64,000 nucleotides of DNA from an uncultured Eubacteriales bacterium. GTDB lineage: Bacteria > Bacillota > Clostridia > Lachnospirales > Cellulosilyticaceae. The notes beneath the pieces were generated by a model, which saw only the letters and a program-made list of their open reading frames with translations, was not told the origin of the DNA and searched no databases. Where the stretch lies: assembly GCA_900551325.1 (NCBI GenBank), contig URVM01000012.1:26036-90035 (forward strand). Direction: 5' to 3'. Both the position numbers and the translations under genes were made by a program. Numbering within the stretch: the first letter of the stretch is position 1; every line of letters starts with the position of its first letter. Positions 18,225 through 28,154 of this stretch are shown here, piece after piece.

Positions 18225-19247
18225 CTTGGGGTAACTATTAAAAAGATAGCAGACTTATGTGGTGTATCAAGAGGTACAGTAGATAGGGTTTTAAACAATA
18301 GAGGAAAAGTGAAAAAAGAGACAGAAATAAAAGTAAAGCAAATAGCTGAGCAACTAGGTTATACACCTAATATTGCAGCTAAACAACTAGTAGCTAAAAA
18401 GAATCCTCTCACTATCGGTGTACTACTCATTGCAGAAGGAAATTCCTTTTTTGATGATGTAATAAGAGGAGTTCAAAGGGCTGAAAAAGAGCTCAAAGAT
18501 TATGGGGTGACTGTTATATTGCAAACCATGAAGGGGTATAATGTACAACGTCAAATTCAACTAATGGAAGAAATGAGGCCTCATATAAATGCGCTTATTA
18601 TTAATCCTATAAGTAGTGTTATTATTACAAATAAGATTAATGAACTTGTAGAAGAGGGGCTTTGTGTTATTACGATCAATACAGATATACGAGAGAGTAA
18701 ACGATTGTGTTACATAGGAAGTAATTATACAAAGTGTGGAGAAACAGCTTGTGGTATACTTGGGCTTTTAACAGGGGGTAAGGCGAATATCGGTATACTA
18801 ACAGGCTCAAAAAAGGTAGCTGGACATAATCAAAGAGTGAAGGGATTTAAGACCATTTGTAATAAAAAGTATCCAGAATTTAGGATTATAGGTTATGAAG
18901 AAACAGAAGATGATGATATCAGGGCTTTTGAAGTGACTAACAAACTTTTAAATGAACATCCAAATATTGATGCCATCTTTGTAGTTGCAGCAGGTGTCTA
19001 TGGTGTGTGTAGAGCACTTATATCTTCTGAAAAGGCTGGGAAAATCAAGCTTATTACTTGTGATAGTATACCGACTACCGTAGAGATGATGAAGCAGGGG
19101 GTTATTAGTGCAACCATTTGTCAGCAACCTTTTACACAAGGGAATAAATCAGTTCATACTGCATTTAACTATTTGGTAAGTGGTATAGAGCCTGAGAAAA
19201 AAGAGTTTATCGTAAAGAGTGAAATAAAAATATTAGAAAATTTATAA
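18225..19247 (+). CDS. LacI-family transcriptional regulator of the xylose operon (start codon anomalous)
   Basis: The helix-turn-helix domain begins at about 18231 (GVTIKKIADLCGVSRGTVDR, hinge then GYTPNIAAKQL), followed by a periplasmic-binding-protein-like sensor domain that probably binds a pentose. The frame is open only from 18210 and contains no ATG, GTG or TTG before the domain. An ATA at 18219 and the CTT at 18225 are the only nearby candidates. A TTG at 18226 is one base out of frame; one extra G in the GGGG tract at 18228-18231 would restore it. The GTG at 18309 would delete most of the DNA-binding domain, so it is unlikely to be the true start. xylA follows after 14 bp. Confidence 0.8.
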   Translation, partial: LGVTIKKIADLCGVSRGTVDRVLNNRGKVKKETEIKVKQIAEQLGYTPNIAAKQLVAKKNPLTIGVLLIAEGNSFFDDVIRGVQRAEKELKDYGVTVILQTMKGYNVQRQIQLMEEMRPHINALIINPISSVIITNKINELVEEGLCVITINTDIRESKRLCYIGSNYTKCGETACGILGLLTGGKANIGILTGSKKVAGHNQRVKGFKTICNKKYPEFRIIGYEETEDDDIRAFEVTNKLLNEHPNIDAIFVVAAGVYGVCRALISSEKAGKIKLITCDSIPTTVEMMKQGVISATICQQPFTQGNKSVHTAFNYLVSGIEPEKKEFIVKSEIKILENL

Positions 19248-19261
19248 GAGGGGTGCTTAAA

Positions 19262-20578
19262 GTGAAAAAGAGTTATTTTGAAAATTTACCAGTTGTGAAA
19301 TATGAGGGACCTCGTTCTACCAATCCTTATGCTTACAAATATTATGATGGGGAACGTATTATTGAAGGTAAGAAAATGAAAGACCATTTAAAGTTTGCTA
19401 TGAGCTATTGGCATACTATGTGTGCAGGAGGAGCAGATCCTTTTGGTGCTGTAACTATGGATAGAACTTATGGGGAAAGTGAACCTATGGCAAGAGCAAA
19501 AGCAAAGGCGGATGCAGCTTTTGAATTTATGAGTAAAATGGGTATTGAATATTTTTGTTTTCATGACGTGGATATTGCTCCGGAGGGTGAAGATTTTGAA
19601 CAAACAAGAAGAAACCTTCATGAGATGGTAGATTATATAGAAGTTAAGATGAAAGAAACAGGTATTCATCTTCTTTGGGGGACAGCAAATTGCTTTAGTC
19701 ATCCTCGTTATATGCATGGTGCAGGAACAGCGTGTAATGCAGATAGTTTTGCCTATGCAGCAAGTCAGATTAAAAATGCCTTAGATGCAACTATTCAATT
19801 AGGTGGCAAGGGGTATGTATTTTGGGGTGGAAGAGAAGGCTATGAGACACTTCTTAATACAGATATGGGCTTTGAACTAGATAATATGGCAAGACTTATG
19901 AAAATGGCTGTAGATTATGGAAGAAGTAAAGGTTTTACAGGAGACTTTTATATTGAGCCTAAACCTAAAGAGCCAACGAAACACCAATATGATTTTGATG
20001 TGTCTACTGTACTTGCTTTTTTAAGAAAATATGGTTTAGATAAGGATTTTAAAATGAATATTGAAGCCAATCATGCTACTTTAGCAAGGCATACTTTCCA
20101 ACATGAATTAGCAGTAGCAAGAATTAATAATGCTTTTGGAAGCATAGATGCTAATCAGGGAGATGAACATCTTGGATGGGATACAGATCAATTCCCTACA
20201 GATATTTATCATGCAACCCTTTGCATGTATGAAGTGATTAAAGCAGGTGGCTTTACAAATGGTGGCTTAAATTTTGATGCTAAAGTAAGAAGGTCATCTT
20301 TTACTTTTGAAGATATTGTTTATGCTTATATTAGTGGAATGGATACCTTTGCACTAGGATTAATAAAAGCTTATGAATTAATCAATGATGGTCGAATAGA
20401 AGGTTTTGTAAAACAAAGGTATGCAAGTTATACACAAGGGATAGGGAAAGAAATAGTAGAAGGACGTGCAACCCTTGAAAGCTTAGAAGCTTATACACTC
20501 CAAAATGGAGAGGTAAAAGTAGAAAGTGGCAGACAAGAGTTATTAGAAAGTATCTTCAACAATATTTTATTTAAATAG
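19262..20578 (+). CDS. xylA: Xylose isomerase
   Basis: A 438-residue D-xylose isomerase converting D-xylose to D-xylulose in the cytoplasm. It contains the family motifs FCFHDVDIAPEG (catalytic His), YVFWGGREGYE, and the metal-ligand segments FYIEPKPKEPTKHQYDFD and NIEANHATLARHTF, plus SIDANQGDEHLGWDTDQFP. The length matches the clostridial long-form enzymes. I chose the GTG at 19262, 8 bp after AGAGGGG, giving MKKSYFENLP; a GTG at 19253 lies inside that ribosome binding site. It is followed by xylB after 9 bp. Confidence 0.96.
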   Translation: MKKSYFENLPVVKYEGPRSTNPYAYKYYDGERIIEGKKMKDHLKFAMSYWHTMCAGGADPFGAVTMDRTYGESEPMARAKAKADAAFEFMSKMGIEYFCFHDVDIAPEGEDFEQTRRNLHEMVDYIEVKMKETGIHLLWGTANCFSHPRYMHGAGTACNADSFAYAASQIKNALDATIQLGGKGYVFWGGREGYETLLNTDMGFELDNMARLMKMAVDYGRSKGFTGDFYIEPKPKEPTKHQYDFDVSTVLAFLRKYGLDKDFKMNIEANHATLARHTFQHELAVARINNAFGSIDANQGDEHLGWDTDQFPTDIYHATLCMYEVIKAGGFTNGGLNFDAKVRRSSFTFEDIVYAYISGMDTFALGLIKAYELINDGRIEGFVKQRYASYTQGIGKEIVEGRATLESLEAYTLQNGEVKVESGRQELLESIFNNILFK

Positions 20579-20587
20579 AGGTGTAAG

Positions 20588-22111
20588 ATGAAATATCTTT
20601 TAGGAATAGATGTAGGCACATCTAGTACGAAAACAGTACTTTTTGATACATTGGGAAAGGTTATATGCTCAAGTTCAAGAGAGTACCCTCTTTATATGCC
20701 ACAAAATGGCTGGGCTGAACAAGATCCAGAAGACTGGTGGCAGGCAACACAGGAGACAATTAGAGAAGTTGTTAAAACATCAGAAGTTAATAGCAGTGAC
20801 ATAGCGGGCATAGGCATTTCTGGGCAGATGCATGGTGTAGTCATGCTAGATGAAGCAGGGAAAGTAATTCGAAAAGCTATTATTTGGTGTGATCAAAGAA
20901 CAAAGAAGCAATGTGAGGAAATTAACGCCCTTGTAGGAAAAGAAAGACATATAGAGATTGCTGCTAATCCACCTTTACCAGGTTTTTCAGCTTCTAAAAT
21001 CCTATGGATAAGAGAAAATGAAAAGGATAATTACGAAAGATGTAGACATATTCTTCTACCTAAGGATTTTATTAGATATAAGTTAACGGGGATCTTTGCA
21101 ACAGATGTCTCAGATGCTAGTGGAACAGGCCTTTTAGATGTGAAAAATAGATGTTGGTCAGAAGAAATATTAGAAAAGCTAGAGATAGATAGAAACTTTT
21201 TGCCTAAAGTTTATGAGTCACCTGAGGTAACAGGTTATATTACTGAGGAGGTGGCTAGACTAACAGGGCTTAGGGAAGGTACCCTTGTAGTAGGCGGTGC
21301 AGGAGATAATGCAGCTGCAGCAGTAGGAACAGGTGTGGTAACAGATGGAAAGGCCTTCACCACTATAGGTACATCAGGTGTTGTCTTTGCTCATACCTCA
21401 AAACTTGCCATTGACCCTAAAGGAAGAGTCCATACTTTTTGCCATGCCGTACCAGGTTCATGGCATGTGATGGGTGTCACTCAGGCAGCAGGCTTATCCC
21501 TTAAATGGTTTAAAGATAACTTTTTACAAAACATTCAAGAAGAAGCCAAGCAAAAAGACTTAGATCCATATGTGCTTATCAATGAGATGATTGATAAAAC
21601 ACCTATAGGTGCCAATAAACTCATCTATTTACCTTATTTAAATGGGGAAAGAACACCTCATCTAGATTCAGATTGCAGAGGTGTATTCTTTGGTATGACA
21701 GCTTCCCATACTCAAAGTGACTTGGCTAGAGCAGTTATGGAGGGGGTAACTTATTCTCTAAAAGATTGTCTAGAGATTATTTTAAGTATGGGCTATAAAG
21801 TAGATGAAATGATGGCATGTGGAGGAGGAGGAAAAAGTAAAGTATGGCGCCAAATGTTAAGCGATACTTTTAGATGCCCAGTTCACACTACTACATCCCA
21901 GGAAGGACCAGCTTTAGGTGTTGCCATCCTAGCAGGTGTTGGTGCAGGTATTTATGAATCAGTAGAGGCAGCCTGTAGCCAGCTTATTACACAAGCATCC
22001 AAACAAGAACCCAATGTTGAAAATGGGGACATATATGAAAAGTATTATAGTGTTTATCAAGGACTTTATAGAAGTCTAGAAGAAGATTTTAAGCGACTAG
22101 CTAAGTTGTAA
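20588..22111 (+). CDS. xylB: Xylulokinase
   Basis: A 507-residue FGGY kinase phosphorylating D-xylulose to xylulose 5-phosphate for the pentose phosphate pathway. The N-terminal LGIDVGTSSTKT phosphate-binding loop, GISGQMHGVVMLD, IIWCDQRT and the C-terminal AVMEGVTYSLKDCLE and CGGGGKSKVWRQMLSD signatures are typical of XylB. It is translated from an ATG with an AGAGGTG ribosome binding site, 9 bp after xylA. A terminator follows at 22179. Confidence 0.95.
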   Translation: MKYLLGIDVGTSSTKTVLFDTLGKVICSSSREYPLYMPQNGWAEQDPEDWWQATQETIREVVKTSEVNSSDIAGIGISGQMHGVVMLDEAGKVIRKAIIWCDQRTKKQCEEINALVGKERHIEIAANPPLPGFSASKILWIRENEKDNYERCRHILLPKDFIRYKLTGIFATDVSDASGTGLLDVKNRCWSEEILEKLEIDRNFLPKVYESPEVTGYITEEVARLTGLREGTLVVGGAGDNAAAAVGTGVVTDGKAFTTIGTSGVVFAHTSKLAIDPKGRVHTFCHAVPGSWHVMGVTQAAGLSLKWFKDNFLQNIQEEAKQKDLDPYVLINEMIDKTPIGANKLIYLPYLNGERTPHLDSDCRGVFFGMTASHTQSDLARAVMEGVTYSLKDCLEIILSMGYKVDEMMACGGGGKSKVWRQMLSDTFRCPVHTTTSQEGPALGVAILAGVGAGIYESVEAACSQLITQASKQEPNVENGDIYEKYYSVYQGLYRSLEEDFKRLAKL

Positions 22112-22178
22112 ACGAAAGAAATTATATAACATTTAGTGATAAAGATATTAGATTAGTAAGTAGTGTAGAGAATTCTAC

Positions 22179-22224
22179 AAAAACACCTTAGATTAGGTAT
22201 AATACTTAACCTAAGGTGTTTTTA
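22179..22224. terminator. Bidirectional intrinsic terminator
   Basis: AAAACACCTTAG pairs with CTAAGGTGTTTT between the convergent xylB and AraC-type genes, with A- and T-runs on both sides. Confidence 0.85.
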
Positions 22225-22225
22225 T

Positions 22226-23293
22226 CTATTTATTAGTTAGAGTTTTGAACTTCTTGCGATATTCTCCTGGAGTTAGACCATATTTTTCTTTAAAAAGATT
22301 ATAAAAATGGGTACGGTTGGAGAAGTGTAGACTATTTGCAATTGAGGAAATTGAATCATTTGTAGTTGATAGAAGAAGCTCTGCTTTTTTTAAACAAAAT
22401 ATAATGCCATAGTCAAAAAGACACATACCAGTATATTTGTTGGTAATAGTGTTCAAATAATTACCACTATAATTTAATAAGGATTCTAGTTCTGATCTAG
22501 ATATGCGTCCGTCTGTATCTTCTAGTAGATGACTAATACGAGAAAAGAGTAAGAAATCAGCACTAGAACTTAAGTTAACAGGGGTAATATGATAAGATTC
22601 TTCATTATTTAGATAGTCAAAAAGGGCACAGATTATGCCTTTTATCATATAAGAGGAACCTAGTTTGGGAAGTAACATGGCATGAATGAGCAAATCAGAT
22701 AATCTATATAATTCAGATTTACTACCTTGATTTTGAAATGTAGGGAAAAAATCAAGATAGCTTTTTTGGTATTCAGACTTTATATTAGTTTCGATAAATT
22801 GAAAAATAGAATTGGTTGTAATCTGTTCTTCTTGAAAATAAGTACTCTTTTGTTCTTCTAAGAGTTGTTTAATAAAATCTAAAGATAGGCCGATAAAAAG
22901 GAGTTTAGCTTCACCTATAAATTTCTCACGATGTACAATATTTCTATTAATAAGGCAACAAGTCCCAGCGTGATAAAGATATTCTTTATCTTCAATTTGT
23001 TGAATAACTTCTCCTTCTAAAACCACTAAAAGTTCAAAAAAATTATGTAAATGTGGTGGACGGTTATTAAATTTATGAAAAGAAGAATCAACTATTGCTG
23101 TATGAAAAAAACTGTTGTTTGGAGAGAGCATTAACACATTATAGAAATCATCAGGTAATAAACCCCTACAATATTCTAATGTGATTTGTACAGGGGTAAG
23201 CATATCGAAATAGGAATTAATGCTACTTTTTAAATTATGTACTTTAAGAATTTTATTTTCTGTGTTGGAATTAAAATAGTCGTTAGACACCAT
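22226..23293 (-). CDS. AraC-family transcriptional regulator with cupin-like sensor
   Basis: A 355-residue regulator. Residues of about 75-130 form a cupin-like sugar-sensing region (RPPHLHNFFELLVVLEGEV), and the C-terminal 100 residues form the double helix-turn-helix (SRSELESLLNYSGNYLNTITNK and SISSIANSLHFSNRTHFYNLFKEKYG). It is divergent from the GPH symporter and GH2 glycosidase at 23473-27317 and probably controls them. The effector may be a galactoside or other glycoside; this is inferred from the neighbours. Confidence 0.9.
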   Translation of the reverse strand: MVSNDYFNSNTENKILKVHNLKSSINSYFDMLTPVQITLEYCRGLLPDDFYNVLMLSPNNSFFHTAIVDSSFHKFNNRPPHLHNFFELLVVLEGEVIQQIEDKEYLYHAGTCCLINRNIVHREKFIGEAKLLFIGLSLDFIKQLLEEQKSTYFQEEQITTNSIFQFIETNIKSEYQKSYLDFFPTFQNQGSKSELYRLSDLLIHAMLLPKLGSSYMIKGIICALFDYLNNEESYHITPVNLSSSADFLLFSRISHLLEDTDGRISRSELESLLNYSGNYLNTITNKYTGMCLFDYGIIFCLKKAELLLSTTNDSISSIANSLHFSNRTHFYNLFKEKYGLTPGEYRKKFKTLTNK

Positions 23294-23371
23294 ATGCTAT
23301 TCTTACATCCTTCCTTTTTATGAAAATACATTCACGAATATGATACAGAATTGAGTTATAAAGCAATGGAT

Positions 23372-23400
23372 TTGACATTGTTAGAGTAGGCAATAATTGC
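23372..23400 (+). promoter_or_regulatory. Possible promoter of the symporter-GH2 operon
   Basis: TTGACA at 23372 is followed after 16 bp by TAATTG, a weak -10, about 75 bp before the symporter ATG. A poor -10 fits a promoter needing an AraC-type activator. Confidence 0.4.
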
Positions 23401-23472
23401 TAAAATTTATTTGTAATACATTGAATTATATACATAATTACCAAAAGTGTAAAGAGAGAAGGGGTTATTTGT

Positions 23473-24852
23473 ATGAATGAAAAGAAATATTTAAAGTGGT
23501 ATCAAAAGGTAGCATATGGTTCAGGAGATATGGCGGCTAACTGCGGTTATGCACTTATTTCAAGCTTTATGATGCTTTATCTAACAAATGCAGTAGGCTT
23601 AAATAGTGCTATAATTGGTACATTAATGATGGTATCAAAATTACTTGATGGTATAACAGATATTTTATTTGGAACTATAATGGATCGTACAAAAAGTAAA
23701 TTAGGTAAGGCTAGGCCATGGATGTTATATGGTCAAATAGGTGTTTCAGCTAGTTTATTTTTAGCATTTTGTATACCAGATATGAATCAGACTATGCAGT
23801 ACATTTATTTCTTTGTATTTTATACTGCATATAATGCAATTTTCTTTACTGCAAACAGTATTGCTTATGCAGCATTAGCGGCAAAGATTACTAAGAATTC
23901 AGGAGAACGTGTTCAGCTTGGATCTATCCGTTTTATATTTGCCACATTTACCACACTAGTTATTGCTTATAATGCAATGGGCATGGTTGAAAAATTCGGT
24001 GGTGGTGCTAGTGGATGGCGTACAGTAGCTTTAATTTTTGCAGTTATAGCATTAATTGTTAATACATTTAGTGCACTTATGGTAAAAGAAGTACCAGATG
24101 AAGTAGAAGAGTCTGTTGTAGATGGACATAAGAATACTCAAGAGAAAGTAAGTTTTAAACAGTCGTTCAAATTATTATTTAAAAATCCATACTATATCAT
24201 TATCTTATCAATTTATCTTGTTAACTATATATATAGTGGAATTAGTCAAGGGGCAGGAATTTATTTTATGACTTATTTTATGGGTAATCCCGCTTTACTT
24301 GGAACATTCTCACTAGTAAGTTTAATCCCTGTTATGATTATTCTAGCATTAACACCTATGCTTGTAAAAAAATGTGGTAGTATAAGAAAATTAAATTTAA
24401 TAGGTCGTGTTATTACAATTATCATGGGTGTTGTATTTATTATAGCAGCTTTAAATAGAAATTTACCTCTTATGTTAGCATCAGCTTTCTTACGTAATAT
24501 GGCAGGTGGGCCATTAACAGGAACATTACATGCACTTGTTGCAGAAACAAGTGATTATACATACCGTACACAAAAAACAAGAATAGATGGTGTCATGTTT
24601 AGTTGCTCTTCTATAGGTGTAAAATTAGGTGGAGGTATAGGAAGTGCTATTTTAGGATGGATGTTGGCATTTTCTGGATTTGACGGGACTGCGGCTGTAC
24701 AATCTGCAAGTGCAATCAATGTTATTTTTATCCTTTATGCGGTTACACCAGTAATCTTTGGTTTAATTTTGATGGGATTAATTTATTTATTAAAAGTTGA
24801 AAAAGCAAATAAAGATTGGGACGAAACACATACTGAAGGTGAAGCAGCATGA
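23473..24852 (+). CDS. GPH-family sugar:cation symporter
   Basis: A 459-residue transporter with about twelve membrane helices. The N-terminal VAYGSGDMAANCGYALISSF and the cytoplasmic loop DILFGTIMDRTKSKLGKARPW are hallmark segments of the glycoside-pentoside-hexuronide (MelB/XynB-like) family. It probably imports a glycoside or oligosaccharide with Na+ or H+. Its stop overlaps the start of the GH2 gene (ATGA), so transport and hydrolysis are translationally coupled. Confidence 0.92.
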   Translation: MNEKKYLKWYQKVAYGSGDMAANCGYALISSFMMLYLTNAVGLNSAIIGTLMMVSKLLDGITDILFGTIMDRTKSKLGKARPWMLYGQIGVSASLFLAFCIPDMNQTMQYIYFFVFYTAYNAIFFTANSIAYAALAAKITKNSGERVQLGSIRFIFATFTTLVIAYNAMGMVEKFGGGASGWRTVALIFAVIALIVNTFSALMVKEVPDEVEESVVDGHKNTQEKVSFKQSFKLLFKNPYYIIILSIYLVNYIYSGISQGAGIYFMTYFMGNPALLGTFSLVSLIPVMIILALTPMLVKKCGSIRKLNLIGRVITIIMGVVFIIAALNRNLPLMLASAFLRNMAGGPLTGTLHALVAETSDYTYRTQKTRIDGVMFSCSSIGVKLGGGIGSAILGWMLAFSGFDGTAAVQSASAINVIFILYAVTPVIFGLILMGLIYLLKVEKANKDWDETHTEGEAA

Positions 24853-27317
24853 TTAGAGTAAATTTTAATGAGAATTGGCAAGTTATAAAGGGAAGTAATG
24901 ACTCACGAACATCCGCATTTCTAGGTACTGAAAAAATAAAAGTAGTTCACTTACCTTATGATGCAATGATACATGAAGAGAGAACTCCTCATACAGCTAA
25001 TGGGGCTCAAACAGGATTTTATCCAGGGGGAGAATATATTTTTCAAAAAACAATAGAGGCACCCGAAGAGTGGAAAGATAGGGAAGTTATATTAGAATTT
25101 GAAGGTGTTTATCAAACGGCAATGATTTATGTGAATGGTGCTTTAGCTGGAAAGAATTTATATGGGTATTCTAGTTTTTATATACCATTAAATGAATGGT
25201 TAAACTATGGTACACACAACCAAATAAAAGTGATTGCCGATAATAGTATGGAGCCTAATAGTCGTTGGTATACTGGTAGTGGCATTTATAGAGATGTAAA
25301 GCTTTTAGTAGGAGATAAGATACATATACCAGCAGATGGTGTACGTATTACCACTTTATCTGCTACGGAAGAATCTGCAATCATTCAAGTGGAGACAAAG
25401 GTTAAAAGTATTACAAGAGTTAGAGAAAAGGTAGAGGTAGAAGTAACATTACTGAATAATGGTGAGATTGTAGGAAAGGATAAACAATTTGTTGTAATGT
25501 ATCCAGAAACACAGGAAATATCTCGTCATAGTATTTGTATATCAAATCCTAAGTTGTGGAACTGTGATTCGCCTAATCTCTATCAATGTATAGTAAAAAT
25601 AAAATGTAATGACAAGGTGCTAGATGAAGCAGTAGAAACATTTGGTATTCGTACACTTACATTAGATGCTAAGTATGGTCTTAGGATAAATGGAAAAGAA
25701 GTAAAACTAAGAGGGGCTTGTATTCATCATGACAATGGGATTTTAGGGGCTGCTACATTTGAGCAGGCTGAAGAAAGACGCTGTCAACAGCTAAAAGAAG
25801 CTGGATTTAATAGTATAAGAAGTGCACATCATCCTATTAGTAAAGCAATGCTTCGTGCATGTGATAGGATTGGAATGTTAGTTATGGATGAGCTTAGTGA
25901 TGTATGGACAGTTCGCAAAAATAATTATGACTTTGCCCTACATTTTACAGAATGCTGGGAACAAGTTGTAGAACAAATAGTAGAGAAAGACTATAATCAC
26001 CCATCGGTTATATTATATTCTATAGGAAATGAAATATCAGAAATAGGTACCGAACGAGGGGCTTGGCTCAATCGTAAAATTTGTAATAAGTTTCATGAAC
26101 TAGATCATACTAGATATACAACAAATGGTGTAAATGGTTTAATGGCCGCTGGCTATAGGCTAAAGGAAATTATGAAAGATGTAGCCAAAAAGTTTGGTGG
26201 CCTACATAGTAAAAATGAAGGTAATCAAGATGGAAGCAATGCATTTAATAGTTTTATGAGTTTAATGGAAGGTGAAAAGGGGGACTATTTTTCAAAGCAC
26301 CCTTTATTAACGGAGGCTTTAGAAGGAAGTGCTTCTTGTGATATTATTGGACTAAATTATTTAACAGGACGCCATATTATGGAAAAGGAAATACACCCTA
26401 ATAAAACAGTTATAGGGACTGAGACTTACCCAGCAGACATTGTAAGACTTTGGAAGATAGTTAAAGAACACCCTCATGTATTAGGGGATTATACTTGGGC
26501 TGGTTATGATTATTTAGGGGAAGCTGGGTGTGGAATTTTCCATTATGACGGGAATGCAAACTTTTCTAGCATATATCCTGAAAGAACAGCTTATATTGGG
26601 GACATAGACTTAATTGGTTATCGTCGCCCTATAAGTTATTTGAGGGAAATTGTATATGGATTACGTAAGCAACCATATATGGCAGTAGAAAGGTTAAATC
26701 GTTATGGGATACCACATTCAAAAACACCATGGATGTATAAAGATAATATTGCTAGTTGGACATGGCCAGGATATGAAGGTAAACCTGCAGTAGTAGATAT
26801 ATATGCAGATGCAGAAGAAGTGGAATTATTCTTAAATGGACAGTCTATGGGAAGAAAACCAGCAGGGGAAGAAAATGATTTTACCGCAACCTATGAAATA
26901 ATCTATGAGCCAGGTGAACTAAAAGCTGTAAGTTATAGTCATGGAATAGAACAAGGATGTTTTTACCTATATACAGCCAAGGAGCAAGTGGAAATTCTAG
27001 CAGAGGTAAACTCTACATGTTTAAAGGCAAACGGAGAAGACCTTTCATTTATTACTATAAAGCTTGTAGATTCAAATAAAATAGAAAACTTATTTACAAA
27101 AAGAAAAATACACATTTTGGTAGAAGGTGCTGGAAAACTAGAGGCATTTGGAAATGCAGATCCACAGTCAGTTGGTAGTTATGATGACGTAGAGTGGGAA
27201 ACTTATGATGGCTATGCACTAGCTGTTATTCGTGCAGGTACAAAACCGGGAGAAATTTGTGTAACAATTGAAGTAGAAGGTTGTCAGACACAGATTGTTA
27301 AAATAGAAGTGCAGTAG
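24849..27317 (+). CDS. GH2 glycoside hydrolase, beta-galactosidase-like
   Basis: An 822-residue family 2 enzyme. Domains in order: N-terminal jelly-roll sugar-binding domain (about 1-155), immunoglobulin-like domain (about 165-265), TIM barrel (about 270-570) and C-terminal beta domains, including a DUF4982-like part (WPGYEGKPAVVDIYADAEEV). In the barrel, RSAHHPISKAML is conserved, Glu395 in YSIGNEIS is the predicted acid/base and Glu525 in IGTETYP the nucleophile. There is no signal peptide, so it is predicted cytoplasmic. Overlap with the symporter suggests it cleaves the imported glycoside. Beta-galactosidase is the best guess; beta-glucuronidase or another GH2 activity is possible. Confidence 0.9.
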   Translation: MIRVNFNENWQVIKGSNDSRTSAFLGTEKIKVVHLPYDAMIHEERTPHTANGAQTGFYPGGEYIFQKTIEAPEEWKDREVILEFEGVYQTAMIYVNGALAGKNLYGYSSFYIPLNEWLNYGTHNQIKVIADNSMEPNSRWYTGSGIYRDVKLLVGDKIHIPADGVRITTLSATEESAIIQVETKVKSITRVREKVEVEVTLLNNGEIVGKDKQFVVMYPETQEISRHSICISNPKLWNCDSPNLYQCIVKIKCNDKVLDEAVETFGIRTLTLDAKYGLRINGKEVKLRGACIHHDNGILGAATFEQAEERRCQQLKEAGFNSIRSAHHPISKAMLRACDRIGMLVMDELSDVWTVRKNNYDFALHFTECWEQVVEQIVEKDYNHPSVILYSIGNEISEIGTERGAWLNRKICNKFHELDHTRYTTNGVNGLMAAGYRLKEIMKDVAKKFGGLHSKNEGNQDGSNAFNSFMSLMEGEKGDYFSKHPLLTEALEGSASCDIIGLNYLTGRHIMEKEIHPNKTVIGTETYPADIVRLWKIVKEHPHVLGDYTWAGYDYLGEAGCGIFHYDGNANFSSIYPERTAYIGDIDLIGYRRPISYLREIVYGLRKQPYMAVERLNRYGIPHSKTPWMYKDNIASWTWPGYEGKPAVVDIYADAEEVELFLNGQSMGRKPAGEENDFTATYEIIYEPGELKAVSYSHGIEQGCFYLYTAKEQVEILAEVNSTCLKANGEDLSFITIKLVDSNKIENLFTKRKIHILVEGAGKLEAFGNADPQSVGSYDDVEWETYDGYALAVIRAGTKPGEICVTIEVEGCQTQIVKIEVQ

Positions 27318-27401
27318 TTTGATAGCGTTAATCTATTTATGCTGAAAAAACAACCATTTATGTAGTAAGGGCTTAAACCTAAATCTAAATGATTTATAAT
27401 A

Positions 27402-27417
27402 AGTATAAAATTATACT
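27402..27417. promoter_or_regulatory. 16-bp dyad upstream of membrane protein gene
   Basis: AGTATAA-AA-TTATACT is a perfect palindrome ending 14 bp before the ATG at 27432, beside a TATAAT-like sequence. It may be an operator; no regulator is linked to it. Confidence 0.3.
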
Positions 27418-27431
27418 AAGGAGAGAGCCCT

Positions 27432-28142
27432 ATGGAATTTACACTTTTTAATGAGTCCTATTATGTAAATAATATGGTTTATGTAGCTAAGTATTTTAAA
27501 AGAGCACAAGGTGAGACAACACTAGATAAGTATATGGCAAATGCTAATAGATATATTGCGCTTGGTTTAACTGGAGTATTGGCTAGTCTTATGTTTTATG
27601 GTATTATAGGAAATATTTTTAAAGAACCAGAATTAATTACGGAAATCATTATAAAACGATTGATTCGCGTTGGTATGCCAAGTGAGATTGTTTATAGTAT
27701 TTTTTCTTATTTTGAAATGCTTTTTCATGGCTTTATAGTCTTACTTATAATTAGTTCAATTTTATTTATGATACTTAGTGTTTATCATCGTATAAAAGGT
27801 GAAGTATTATTTGCAAGATGGCTAGGTGCTCATCATATACCTGTGAACTTTAGCAAGGGTATGTGTATGAGAACTTATGGTGATGAGGAAGAAGTTGAAG
27901 ATATATTTTATGCACTTTCTTTCGAAATACTTAAAAATACGCTTAAAGAAGATTATGAAAGAGCTACAAATCATTATAATAAGATTATAGAAGAGATGAG
28001 AAATACTAATCAAACGTATAAAGAGAAAGAATTAAGATTTCTTTTCCTTATGAATTATTTAGCTTCACTAGAAGAAGGGAATAAGTTATTAGGAAACAAA
28101 CAGAAGTCTTTAGTCATACAAGAAATTAAGAAAAGTATTTAA
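27432..28142 (+). CDS. Membrane protein of unknown function, two transmembrane helices
   Basis: A 236-residue protein with a soluble N terminus (about 1-35), hydrophobic segments at about 40-62 and 98-122, and a charged C-terminal helical region rich in Glu and Lys (about 150-236). There is no recognised domain. It has its own AAGGAGAG ribosome binding site and is followed by a hairpin terminator at 28155-28216, so it appears monocistronic. I cannot assign a role. Confidence 0.7.
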   Translation: MEFTLFNESYYVNNMVYVAKYFKRAQGETTLDKYMANANRYIALGLTGVLASLMFYGIIGNIFKEPELITEIIIKRLIRVGMPSEIVYSIFSYFEMLFHGFIVLLIISSILFMILSVYHRIKGEVLFARWLGAHHIPVNFSKGMCMRTYGDEEEVEDIFYALSFEILKNTLKEDYERATNHYNKIIEEMRNTNQTYKEKELRFLFLMNYLASLEEGNKLLGNKQKSLVIQEIKKSI

Positions 28143-28154
28143 TAAAAAACTGAT

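Noticed and set aside
18309..19247. GTG at 18309 as the start of the LacI-type regulator
   Set aside because: It would remove most of the helix-turn-helix, which is clearly encoded in the same frame upstream from 18231.
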